A stretch of DNA of 64,000 nt from JAUIAS01 sp030425395. GTDB lineage: Bacteria > Pseudomonadota > Alphaproteobacteria > Rhodobacterales > Rhodobacteraceae. The notes beneath the pieces were generated by a model, which did not search any database, was not told the origin of the DNA, and saw only the letters and a program-made list of their open reading frames with translations. This document shows positions 51,729 through 59,405 of the stretch, one piece after another (the first letter of the stretch is position 1; the number at the start of each line of letters is the position of its first letter). The stretch lies in assembly GCA_043553855.1 (NCBI GenBank), contig CP121336.1, forward strand, positions 2,542,001 to 2,606,000. The letters are read 5' to 3'. The translations under genes and the position numbers were made by a program.

Positions 51729-52466
51729 ATGTTACCAAACCGACTATATCGGTCGGGGCAGCAGTCGCATCCTATGCCTCAGCCCCTGACCCTCTTCACC
51801 ACCGTCGTCCTCATGCTCATGGCTTTCGCGACATCGGCCTACGCCCATGACGTGACCCCTGGGGACGCGGGCTACATTCAGGAAATCTTCGGCGTTCACA
51901 TGATCTCGTTCATCTATCTGGGCGCGAAGCACATGATGACAGGGTATGACCATATCCTGTTCCTGCTTGGCGTCGTGTTCTTCCTCTACCACATGAAGGA
52001 CGTGGCGATTTACGTCAGCCTGTTTGCCATTGGCCACTCGGTCACCATGCTTTTGGGCGTGTGGTTCGGCTGGGGCATCAACGCCTATATCATCGACGCG
52101 ATCATCGGCATGTCGGTTGTCTACAAGGCGCTCGACAACCTTGGCGCGTTCCAGAAATGGTTGGGGTTCCAGCCCAATACCAAGGCTGCCACGCTGATCT
52201 TCGGCCTGTTCCACGGCACGGGCCTTGCCTCGAAAATCCTTGAATACCAGATCGCCGAAGACGGGCTACTGGCCAACCTTCTGGCCTTCAACGTGGGCGT
52301 AGAGGTCGGGCAACTTCTCGCGCTCTTCGTGATCCTGATCGTCATGGGATACTGGCGGCGCAGCCCCAACTTCATGCGTCAGGCATCTGTCGCGAACATC
52401 ATCATGGTCGGCCTCGGCCTTCTGCTCACCTACCAGCAGATCGCAGGCTACATCGCCAGCACGTAA
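51729..52466 (+). CDS. HupE/UreJ family metal permease
   Basis: A 245-residue protein if started at ATG 51729; ATG 51774 would give 230 residues beginning at the signal-like MPQPLTLFTTVVLMLMAFAT. Six or seven membrane segments follow. The family hallmark is HMMTGYDHILFLLGVV, and a second His-containing segment is FGLFHGTGLASK. HupE/UreJ proteins carry Ni(II) or Co(II). Here it sits opposite an exporter under the same operator; whether it imports or exports is open. Confidence 0.83.
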   Translation: MLPNRLYRSGQQSHPMPQPLTLFTTVVLMLMAFATSAYAHDVTPGDAGYIQEIFGVHMISFIYLGAKHMMTGYDHILFLLGVVFFLYHMKDVAIYVSLFAIGHSVTMLLGVWFGWGINAYIIDAIIGMSVVYKALDNLGAFQKWLGFQPNTKAATLIFGLFHGTGLASKILEYQIAEDGLLANLLAFNVGVEVGQLLALFVILIVMGYWRRSPNFMRQASVANIIMVGLGLLLTYQQIAGYIAST

Positions 52467-52481
52467 AGATTGGAGAGAATA

Positions 52482-53096
52482 ATGCACAACGCACCGAAAC
52501 CCAATATCGAAGACTTGCCAACAAAGGCACAACTGCGCCGTTCCACTGTCATTGCTGCCATCGGGGCGGTCGTGATCGGGGTTGGAGTTTATCTGCCCGC
52601 TGAATACGGGACAGACCCGACAGGGATGGGCAGCATCCTTGGCCTTACCGAGATGGGCGAGATCAAGCAGCAGCTTGCCACCGAGGCCGCCGCAGACGAG
52701 GCGCTTCACGGTGGGGACGAGTCCTCATCCCTGATGAATGACATCTTTGGCCTGTTTGTATCCACCGCCCACGCACAAGAAGCATGGCAGGACGAGATCA
52801 CTTTCACCCTCGCGCCGAGTGAGTCCACAGAGATCAAAGCCACGATGGAAGAAGGTGCCACACTGAATTATGCGTGGACCTCAACAGGTGGGCGGGTCAA
52901 CTTTGACCTTCACGCCCATGCAGACGGCGATAGCGTCACCTATGAGAAAGGTCGTGGACAAACGTCTGGTGAGGGCAGCTTCGAAACCCCGTTCGCAGGC
53001 GACCACGGCTGGTTCTGGCGCAACCGTGACGATGAAGCGGTGACCGTGACACTGCAACTCCGCGGTGCCTACAGCGAGATCGTTCGTAGCGAGTGA
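52482..53096 (+). CDS. Transmembrane anchor protein of the HupE operon
   Basis: A 204-residue protein; ATG 52482 has GGAGAG 6 bases upstream. Residues 26-44 are one membrane segment (TVIAAIGAVVIGVGVYLPAE). The rest is periplasmic with a beta-rich domain (ITFTLAPSESTEIKATMEEG, then NYAWTSTGGRVNFDLHAHAD and FAGDHGWFWRN). I recall similar proteins beside hupE being named transmembrane anchor protein. The function is unknown; metal delivery to HupE is a guess from context. Confidence 0.7.
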   Translation: MHNAPKPNIEDLPTKAQLRRSTVIAAIGAVVIGVGVYLPAEYGTDPTGMGSILGLTEMGEIKQQLATEAAADEALHGGDESSSLMNDIFGLFVSTAHAQEAWQDEITFTLAPSESTEIKATMEEGATLNYAWTSTGGRVNFDLHAHADGDSVTYEKGRGQTSGEGSFETPFAGDHGWFWRNRDDEAVTVTLQLRGAYSEIVRSE

Positions 53097-53107
53097 TGTG
53101 AAAGCCG

Positions 53108-53148
53108 GATCACCTACGCAACGTCGCGTGGGTGATCTGAGATTTTCC
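53108..53148 (+). terminator. Rho-independent terminator after the HupE operon
   Basis: A 12-base stem, GATCACCTACGC (53108-53119) with GCGTGGGTGATC (53126-53137) and one G-T pair, is followed by TGAGATTTT. It lies 12 bases after the stop at 53096 and may serve both converging genes. Confidence 0.75.
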
Positions 53149-53180
53149 AATGTGATGTGGCACCTTGATTGGTCCCACGC

Positions 53181-54095
53181 TCAGCCATGCCCGTAGAGAT
53201 CGGCGCTTTGATGTGCGTTGTCTTCGTGTTCGAATTCAAGGCTGGAATGGGCGATGCCAAAGCTGTCTTTCAGCCGGTCCTTGATATCGCTTTTTATGTC
53301 CTCGACCTGCGTCCACCCTTCGGCGTTGACGACGACATGGCAGTCCAGCGCCGCCTCGTGTTCTAGCATTTGCCACAGGTGCACATGATGTACGTCCCGC
53401 ACACCGTTCACGCTGCGGATCGTGGCTATCACGGCCGCGCTGTCGATATCGGGTGGGCTGCCCAACATAAGGGTCCGGATGGGGCCGCTGATTTCGGTCA
53501 GCGCGAGATAAAGGATGTAGAGGGCAATGCCGATGGTGATGGCCGGATCGATCGAACGCAGGTCATACAGGATGATGAGCGTGCCGCCGACAATGACTGC
53601 AACAGAGGCCAGCGCGTCCGACAGATTGTGCAGGAAAAGCGCCCGAATGTTCACGCTGTCCTTCTGCATCGAATAGGTCAGGAGCGCGGTCAGCGTATCC
53701 ACCGCCAAAGCCACGCCGCCGAGGATCACGACAGTCCAGCCCTGAACTTCCGGCGGGTCCACCATCCGCATTGCCCCTTCATAGATCAGATACACGCCGA
53801 CGAGGATAAGTGTGGTGTAGTTGATCAGCGCCGCGACAATCTCGATCCGGCCATAGCCGAAGGTCATCCGCGCGTCCGCCGGGCGTCGGGCGATCTTGCG
53901 CGCAGCGAATGCGATGACGAGTGATGCCATATCCGAAAAGTTGTGCAGCGCGTCCGCGATAAGGGCGAGACTGCCGGACAGGATACCGCCGATGATCTGT
54001 GCGACGGTGAGAAGTGCGTTTGCCCATATCGCGATGGACACGCGCCGATCTCCCGATGTCGCATCAATATGCGCGTGTCCGTGATCATGCGGCAT
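53181..54095 (-). CDS. Cation diffusion facilitator (CzcD-type) metal exporter
   Basis: A 304-residue protein; ATG 54095 has a perfect AGGAGG. The N-terminal HDHGHAHIDA is a metal-binding tail. Six membrane segments follow, with the CDF metal-site pairs A-L-H-N-F-S-D (H-x-x-x-D, segment II) and F-L-H-N-L-S-D-A (segment V). The cytoplasmic C-terminal domain has DVHHVHLWQ. It exports Zn(II), Cd(II) or Co(II). It overlaps the end of the transglutaminase-like gene by 11 bases, so they form an operon. Confidence 0.9.
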   Translation of the reverse strand: MPHDHGHAHIDATSGDRRVSIAIWANALLTVAQIIGGILSGSLALIADALHNFSDMASLVIAFAARKIARRPADARMTFGYGRIEIVAALINYTTLILVGVYLIYEGAMRMVDPPEVQGWTVVILGGVALAVDTLTALLTYSMQKDSVNIRALFLHNLSDALASVAVIVGGTLIILYDLRSIDPAITIGIALYILYLALTEISGPIRTLMLGSPPDIDSAAVIATIRSVNGVRDVHHVHLWQMLEHEAALDCHVVVNAEGWTQVEDIKSDIKDRLKDSFGIAHSSLEFEHEDNAHQSADLYGHG

Positions 54096-54846
54096 CGTGG
54101 GCCTCCTTATTGTTTCGGCCACGCCTCAGGCCGGGGATGTCTGGCACCTGTCCGGCACGTATGGCACGGACGCGCGCGTTCATCCAATGCCGGACGAAGT
54201 TGCGATAAATCCAGTTGTAAAACGGGCCTAGCGACTGACGGTGCTGGGTATAGAACGCATCTGGCGTTTCATACGTTCCGAAGTCTCGGGCGATACCGGT
54301 TTTCTGGATGTAGGTATCGCGTCCGGTCCATTTGACCGGCGGCGCGCTCAGACAATCGGTGCCAACGCCATATCCACAAAGGCTTTCGATGCCCGCAAAA
54401 GCCTGCTGGATCTGCCCAAGAAACCCGCTGTCGAGAATGAAGCCTTCGAGCGTGATCCAGCGCCCGTCAAGCTGGACCTCGAGCCACGAATGCAGAATTT
54501 CTTTTGGAGCAATGGGATAGACAGCTTCTGGCACAACGCCGCGCTGAAGGGATTTGTGAATGGTAAAACCATGCAGGCGGCAGGGTATCTTAAGGGCACG
54601 TAAGAGTGCCATCAGAAGGTTGCCTTTGGTGTTGCACTGCCCATAGCCATCCGCCAACACGCGGGAGGCAGGCAGTGCATCATCAGAATTGTAGCCAAAT
54701 TGGATGTCATTGCGCACGAAGTCATAGGCCGCACCAATGCGGTCTTTGTCGGACAACTGCGTCCAGCCGCACTGTGCGATAAGCGCTTGGATTTTAGATG
54801 CGCGATAATCCAAAAGCGGCGTTTCAGAGAGATAATCGTGGGACAT
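54085..54846 (-). CDS. Transglutaminase-like (cysteine protease fold) protein
   Basis: A 253-residue cytoplasmic protein with the transglutaminase-core triad: Cys in GQCNTKGNLL (about residue 71), His in LHSWLEVQ (about 119) and Asp in EGFILDSG (about 138). There is no signal sequence. Such proteins act as proteases or amide-forming enzymes; the substrate is unknown. It is the first gene after a MerR-type operator and overlaps the CDF exporter gene, an unusual pairing. Confidence 0.8.
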   Translation of the reverse strand: MSHDYLSETPLLDYRASKIQALIAQCGWTQLSDKDRIGAAYDFVRNDIQFGYNSDDALPASRVLADGYGQCNTKGNLLMALLRALKIPCRLHGFTIHKSLQRGVVPEAVYPIAPKEILHSWLEVQLDGRWITLEGFILDSGFLGQIQQAFAGIESLCGYGVGTDCLSAPPVKWTGRDTYIQKTGIARDFGTYETPDAFYTQHRQSLGPFYNWIYRNFVRHWMNARVRAIRAGQVPDIPGLRRGRNNKEAHDAA

Positions 54847-54880
54847 GGAGCGGCCTTCTTTCTGTCTCCCAATTCATATA

Positions 54881-54903
54881 CGATCTCTAGTGACTAGAGG
54901 TTC
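54881..54903. promoter_or_regulatory. MerR-type dyad between the transglutaminase operon and merR
   Basis: CTCTAG-TGA-CTAGAG (54885-54899) is a perfect 15-base dyad with flanking AT and GG. Its form matches sites of Zn/Cd/Pb-type MerR regulators. It lies 39 bases from the transglutaminase start and 18 bases from the merR start. Confidence 0.78.
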
Positions 54904-54916
54904 AAGGGGTTTCTTC

Positions 54917-55333
54917 ATGTTTTCCATCGGCGAGCTTTCCAAGCGGACAAAAGTCAAAGTCCCGACCATCCGCTACTATGAAGAAATGGGGTTGCTGACT
55001 GAGGCTGAGCGCACGGCGGGCAATCAGAGACGATACGACAAAGCGGGGCTAGAACGGCTGAGTTTCATTCGACATGCCCGTGATTTGGGCTTTTCGATCG
55101 AAGCGATCTTGTCGTTGATTGAATTGCAGGAGCATCCAGATCGCTCTTGCGAGGCTGCGGACAATATTGCGACATCGCAGTTGATAGACGTACGTGCGAA
55201 AATCAAACGGCTGAAAGCTTTGGAAAAGGAATTGGTTCGGATATCGAAGGGCTGTGACGGCAGCGGAGTATCTGAAGATTGCTGCGTTCTGGCGTCCTTG
55301 TCAGACCATGGCCTTTGTGATCGGGAACACTGA
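54917..55333 (+). CDS. MerR family metal-responsive regulator (ZntR/CadR-like)
   Basis: A 138-residue protein; ATG 54917 begins MFSIGELSKRTKVKVPTIRY, the MerR winged helix. The dimerisation helix spans about residues 78-118. Cysteines in DRSCEAAD (about 75), ISKGCDGSG and SEDCCVLASL are placed like the Cd/Zn/Pb-binding Cys of ZntR and CadR. It should activate the divergent transglutaminase-CDF operon when metal is bound. Confidence 0.85.
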   Translation: MFSIGELSKRTKVKVPTIRYYEEMGLLTEAERTAGNQRRYDKAGLERLSFIRHARDLGFSIEAILSLIELQEHPDRSCEAADNIATSQLIDVRAKIKRLKALEKELVRISKGCDGSGVSEDCCVLASLSDHGLCDREH

Positions 55334-55342
55334 GCGCTGCGG

Positions 55343-56212
55343 TCATACACCCTTATCAGATGTGGTCGTGGCCTGTGAATCTGACGGCACATCAAGCGCA
55401 TGGCCGGTCGCCGGGCCACGTAGGGGCTGGATCAACATCCGGTCAAGCCAGAGATCACGTCGTGTGCGGAATTGTTCAATCCCTATATCCATGGCCTCGT
55501 GGCCTTTCGCAGGCTGGGCGACATAGGTGCCGAGCAAGCAGTCCCACCACGGCAGGTTAAACCCATAGTTGGAATTGGTTTCGCGCGGATCGACTGAATG
55601 GTGGACGCGGTGCATGTCAGGGGTGACAACGACGAGCCGAAGAACGCGGTCCAGACGGCGCGGCAAGTTGATGTTCGCGTGATTAAAGAGCGCTGTGGCG
55701 TTCAGCAGCACTTCAAACAACAAAACAGCAACGGCGGGCGGGCCGAGAGCCGCAACCACGGCGAGCTTGATCCCCATGGAAATCAAAATCTCTACAGGAT
55801 GAAATCGTAGGCCGGTAGTCGCATCAAAGTCGAGATCGGCGTGGTGCATACGATGCAGCCGCCAGAGCCCCGGCACCGCGTGGAACATCACGTGCTGCAG
55901 GTAGATCGCAAGATCAAGTAGCAGCACTGAGGCGACGATGGAAACCCAGATTGGGACATCAACGATATTGAACAGACCCCAGCCTTGTTCTTCGGCCATC
56001 ACGGCAAGACCGACCGCAAGAATGGGAAAGGTCAACCGCAGGATCGCGGTGTCGAGCACAACGAGCGCGATGTTGTTCGTCCAACGTATGACCCTCGGGA
56101 TGTCTCGCCGCCTGCGTGGTGCTGCGACTTCCCACAGCGCCATTATGATCAGAATGCCAAGGAAGACGGCAAGGCGCAGGGTGGGCTCAGCAGTTAGAAT
56201 TGCCTCAATCAT
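55343..56212 (-). CDS. Sterol desaturase / fatty acid hydroxylase family membrane protein
   Basis: A 289-residue protein with about four to five membrane segments and the diiron histidine clusters HVMFH, HRMHHAD, FHPVE, NHANI and HRVHHSV. It hydroxylates or desaturates a lipid or carotenoid-like substrate in the inner membrane. It is divergent from the ArsR-rhodanese gene with a shared dyad between. It converges on merR (10-base gap). Confidence 0.87.
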   Translation of the reverse strand: MIEAILTAEPTLRLAVFLGILIIMALWEVAAPRRRRDIPRVIRWTNNIALVVLDTAILRLTFPILAVGLAVMAEEQGWGLFNIVDVPIWVSIVASVLLLDLAIYLQHVMFHAVPGLWRLHRMHHADLDFDATTGLRFHPVEILISMGIKLAVVAALGPPAVAVLLFEVLLNATALFNHANINLPRRLDRVLRLVVVTPDMHRVHHSVDPRETNSNYGFNLPWWDCLLGTYVAQPAKGHEAMDIGIEQFRTRRDLWLDRMLIQPLRGPATGHALDVPSDSQATTTSDKGV

Positions 56213-56253
56213 GTTTACTCGCCCTAAGTATTGTCAAAAACGCTCAAATCGAT

Positions 56254-56279
56254 ATGATTCAATCAATCACTTGAATGAT
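56254..56279. promoter_or_regulatory. ArsR-type operator dyad
   Basis: ATTCAA (56257-56262) and TTGAAT (56271-56276) form an inverted repeat that extends outward as AT-x-ATTCAA and TTGAAT-x-AT, 26 bases in all. It lies 18 bases before the ArsR start and 41 bases from the divergent desaturase start, and so is well placed to control both. Confidence 0.75.
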
Positions 56280-56297
56280 AGATTTACGGATGATCAA

Positions 56298-56963
56298 ATG
56301 TCAACCAGCGCAAAAATGGCCCTCCTTGAAGAATACGTCCTTATTGCACGCGCCCTCTCTGCACCGGCGCGGCTTATGCTCCTCGAACAACTCGCACAAA
56401 GTGAAAGCGGCGTAGAGGCGCTCGCCGGAAAAACGGGGCTCACCATCGCGAACTGCTCGCAGCATTTGCAGCAACTGCGTCGCGCAGGGCTGGCCACTAG
56501 CCGACGTGACGGGAAATCGGTGATCTACCGCCTTTCGGACGAAAGAACGCTTGAGCTTATGGACCTGCTCAGTGTTGTCGCCGAACGTAATTTGGCGCAG
56601 GTCGAGCGCATGCTACGCGACCTTTCAAACGGGGAAGATCCTCCCGAACCAATCAGCCGCGACGAGCTGGCAAAACGGCTCGCCCAAGGGTCGGTCACCG
56701 TACTCGATGTACGACCTGCCGACGAATACGACGCAGCTCATATTCCCAACGCGCTAAACGCAACGCTGGCAGAGCTTGATCGGATTTCCTCAATACTGTC
56801 ACCTGGCGCCGAAATCGTCGCATATTGCCGAGGTCCATATTGCATTTACGCGCATCAGGCGGTCGCGGCGTTGCGCCAACAGGGGTTTCATGCGCGAAGA
56901 CTGGAAGGCGGCTTGCCTGAATGGAGGGCCGACGGTCGGCAGGTCCATGTCAGCACGACTTGA
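56298..56963 (+). CDS. ArsR family regulator fused to a rhodanese domain
   Basis: A 221-residue protein; ATG 56298 has ACGGATG upstream. Residues 10-95 are a winged helix (LSAPARLMLLEQLAQ, then LTIANCSQHLQQLRRAGLAT). Residues about 115-215 are a rhodanese domain with the active-site loop C-R-G-P-Y-C-I-Y-A. The lone Cys in the recognition helix (ANCSQHL) is notable. Such fusions sense reactive sulfur or metalloids; persulfidation of the rhodanese Cys is a plausible signal. Its target is probably the desaturase and itself through the dyad upstream. Confidence 0.88.
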   Translation: MSTSAKMALLEEYVLIARALSAPARLMLLEQLAQSESGVEALAGKTGLTIANCSQHLQQLRRAGLATSRRDGKSVIYRLSDERTLELMDLLSVVAERNLAQVERMLRDLSNGEDPPEPISRDELAKRLAQGSVTVLDVRPADEYDAAHIPNALNATLAELDRISSILSPGAEIVAYCRGPYCIYAHQAVAALRQQGFHARRLEGGLPEWRADGRQVHVSTT

Positions 56964-57571
56964 AAGTGTATGATGTGTGCTGGTAAGGGCATTTGATGGC
57001 ACACACTGCGTATATGCCCACAGGTCAAATGGTGGTTCAAGTTGTAGGCGATCTCGGATTATCTGTGGGTAATGTCCTTTCAAAGCCGAACTTGAGAAAA
57101 TCCTTGTGCAGGACCGATTTGGTTTCCTATTGAAAAGGCTTCAGCGACCGTACTGAACGGCTGCTTCGACTACACTGGCAGCATATAGGCAATAACCATG
57201 CTGCACCTGCGAAGTGATGCTGCATCAGCAATAGTCGCACATGCAAAAGTCCGGTTTGTCCGCATCTCAGTCACTCGGCTGCGCTGCCATCAAGGTCCGC
57301 TTTGGCCATCTCAGACAGAAGCCTTAATGACCGTTCAGGGCTGAGACCGTCCTCTGGACGTGATGTGCACAAACGTCCGCTCCGGCCCACAAATTCGCGG
57401 CACGAGTGTTTCGTCATTCGATCTGAAAGCCCTGCCGATGCTAGGCCATCGTGGGACCGGGAGAGGCGGAGCGGGGTGCTGGGGTTTGGTTTTGGAACAC
57501 GTCCTCCCCTATGAATGCAGCATATCTCCTCCGGCTGGCGGGCATTGTGTTTGTTGCGGTGTTCTGTGCGA
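56964..57571. other. Long gene-poor stretch before tmpB
   Basis: 608 bases without a credible gene on either strand; short frames lack ribosome sites and protein-like composition. Scattered small inverted repeats occur but no clear terminator. It probably marks an island boundary or decayed sequence. Confidence 0.5.
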
Positions 57572-58162
57572 TCAGGTGGCGGACAGGTGTTTGTCGACCA
57601 GCCGCTGCACCATTGGCGCGAAATGCCAGAAGTCGGGCGTGTCCATCCCCGCGACCTTGCCTGCCTCGTCGAGATACCGGACGGCGATGATCTCCTTGAG
57701 GTTCGGGTTCTTCTCGAATTCGGCCACTTCCTCGGGCGACATCGGGCCGCCTTGCAGGTTCAACGAATGGATCGAGGCCTCGGACAGGCGCTTGAAATAC
57801 TCCGGGCGGGTCGCGCAGAGGTATCGCTTGGCCGCCACGTGATAGCGGCAGCAATCGGTCACGACGGACGGAAAGAACCGTTCGAGCACCTCGGCACCTG
57901 CGTCCTCGTGATGGCGGTCCTCGGTGTCGTCCATCGTGAAGGTGCCAAACTCGCTGGTGAAATGGCCGATGTCATGCAGCAGCGCGCCGACGATGATGTC
58001 TTCGGGCTGGCCGTTTTTCTCAGCGATCGTGGCACCTTGCAGCATGTGTTCGCCCATGGTCACGGGTTCGCCCAGGTATTCCTCACCGCCGCGCCGATCA
58101 AAGATCGAGCCGATGAAGGCGACAATGGTGTCAGCGGTCAGAGTGTTGATATCGGGTCTCAT
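57572..58162 (-). CDS. tmpB: HD-domain mixed-valent diiron oxygenase, TmpB/PhnZ type
   Basis: A 196-residue HD-domain protein; ATG 58162 overlaps the tmpA stop (ATGA). The HD motif is GALLHDIGHF (about residue 57), with further ligands in DRHHEDAG and CRYHVAAKRYL. Homologues cleave 1-hydroxy phosphonates using O2: PhnZ makes glycine and phosphate, TmpB makes glycine betaine and phosphate. The partner upstream is GBBH-like, which favours the TmpA/TmpB trimethylaminoethylphosphonate route over PhnY/PhnZ. The product is usable phosphate plus an osmolyte. Confidence 0.83.
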   Translation of the reverse strand: MRPDINTLTADTIVAFIGSIFDRRGGEEYLGEPVTMGEHMLQGATIAEKNGQPEDIIVGALLHDIGHFTSEFGTFTMDDTEDRHHEDAGAEVLERFFPSVVTDCCRYHVAAKRYLCATRPEYFKRLSEASIHSLNLQGGPMSPEEVAEFEKNPNLKEIIAVRYLDEAGKVAGMDTPDFWHFAPMVQRLVDKHLSAT

Positions 58163-59307
58163 TCCGCGGCCTCCAGCACGCCCGCGCGGCACATCGCGTC
58201 ATAGGCGGAGCGCAGCCCGTCCTTGTCCGCGTAGCAGCCTTGCAGCCAGCGCGTTCCCTCACCGGAATAGCCCTTGCGCGCGTGCAGCACGCGGGTGTTG
58301 TCAACGACAAAGGCCTCGCCGGGTTCCAAGCGGAACGTCACCTCCATCGCGGTGTCGTCGATGATCTCGCCCAGACGGCGGTAGGCGGCGTAATAGGCCT
58401 CCATCTTGTCGAAGGGCACATCCGTTACCGCGGCGAAAGAGCGGTTGTTGAAGCGGATACCGATCAGTTCGCCGTCAGGGGCCAGGTCGATCATCGGGCG
58501 ACGCGAGGTCAGGCAAACGCCCGCCTCACCCGCATATTCGAACCGCGCGCAATGATTGGCCAGCAGGTCGAAGCCCTCGGGATTTTCCTCGCGTAGGCGC
58601 AGGGCTGCGGCGAAGCCGTCGACCACCATGTTCTCGCCCCCCGCGGCAGAGCTTTCGAGGCAATAGAGAACCTGAATCGTCGGCACCGGGTCGCGATAGG
58701 GATTGTCGGTATGCGCCTGAAGCCCGAGACCCGTGAAGGCGAGGTTGGTCGGGTTGACCTCGGTCCGCACTTCGAAGTGGCGGCCATAGTTCGTCTCGCG
58801 CACATAGCCGAAGAGATCGACGACCCGGAACAGCGCCCCCGGTTCGACCGGCGCATTCACCACCTTGGCAAACCCATAGCGAACGATCTGCCCCAGCCAG
58901 TCACGCAACGGGGTGCCGCCCTGTTGCAACTGGGCAAAGTCACCGCAGGGCACAGCATCCATCAGCCCGGCATCCCACGGCTGGGTCCCGTCAGGCAGCC
59001 AGCCCCGCGCGGTTGGTGCCGCATGGTCATAGGCATGCGCCGCGAGCCATTCAGGATCGAAGCGAACGGTCTTGTCCTCCGGCACAAACCGGACATGAAG
59101 CGCGCCGTCCGGGGCGATCTCGGCCGCCGCGATACGGGTCTCGGCGGGGATGTCGCGCAGGGCAATCAATCGCTGCCCGTTGCCGGGGGCACGGGTTTCG
59201 GCATCCTGCGCATTGTCCCGCAGCCAGATCGCATGAAACCGGTGCGGGCCAGCGGCCGTTTCAAGGGTCAGATAGGTTCCGGACGGATCGAGCGCGACTG
59301 AAGGCAT
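58159..59307 (-). CDS. tmpA: Trimethylaminoethylphosphonate dioxygenase-like, gamma-butyrobetaine hydroxylase family
   Basis: A 382-residue protein from ATG 59307 (GGGGA upstream; a TTG at 59370 is less likely). The N-terminal domain has the GBBH-type zinc/DUF971 pattern (RFHAIWLRDNAQDAETR). The TauD-like domain shows the Fe ligands H-T-D in GLQAHTDNPYR and the distal His in NTRVLHARKGY. TmpA hydroxylates 2-(trimethylammonio)ethylphosphonate at C1 with 2-oxoglutarate. Tight overlap with the HD-type oxygenase supports this, although gamma-butyrobetaine hydroxylase itself has a similar sequence. Confidence 0.83.
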   Translation of the reverse strand: MPSVALDPSGTYLTLETAAGPHRFHAIWLRDNAQDAETRAPGNGQRLIALRDIPAETRIAAAEIAPDGALHVRFVPEDKTVRFDPEWLAAHAYDHAAPTARGWLPDGTQPWDAGLMDAVPCGDFAQLQQGGTPLRDWLGQIVRYGFAKVVNAPVEPGALFRVVDLFGYVRETNYGRHFEVRTEVNPTNLAFTGLGLQAHTDNPYRDPVPTIQVLYCLESSAAGGENMVVDGFAAALRLREENPEGFDLLANHCARFEYAGEAGVCLTSRRPMIDLAPDGELIGIRFNNRSFAAVTDVPFDKMEAYYAAYRRLGEIIDDTAMEVTFRLEPGEAFVVDNTRVLHARKGYSGEGTRWLQGCYADKDGLRSAYDAMCRAGVLEAAE

Positions 59308-59364
59308 GAGAGTCCCCAAGGGTTGATTTCGACTTGGCTGGAGTTTCTCAAGTTCGACGGATAA

Positions 59365-59379
59365 ATTCAAATCAGGAAT
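59365..59379. promoter_or_regulatory. LysR-type box between tmpA and the LysR regulator
   Basis: ATTC-N7-GAAT is an inverted repeat with the T-N11-A form of LysR sites, in the 98-base divergent space between tmpA (59307, minus) and the LysR gene (59406, plus). Confidence 0.7.
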
Positions 59380-59405
59380 CTATGGCCTGAGGTATTGTTT
59401 GGCTT

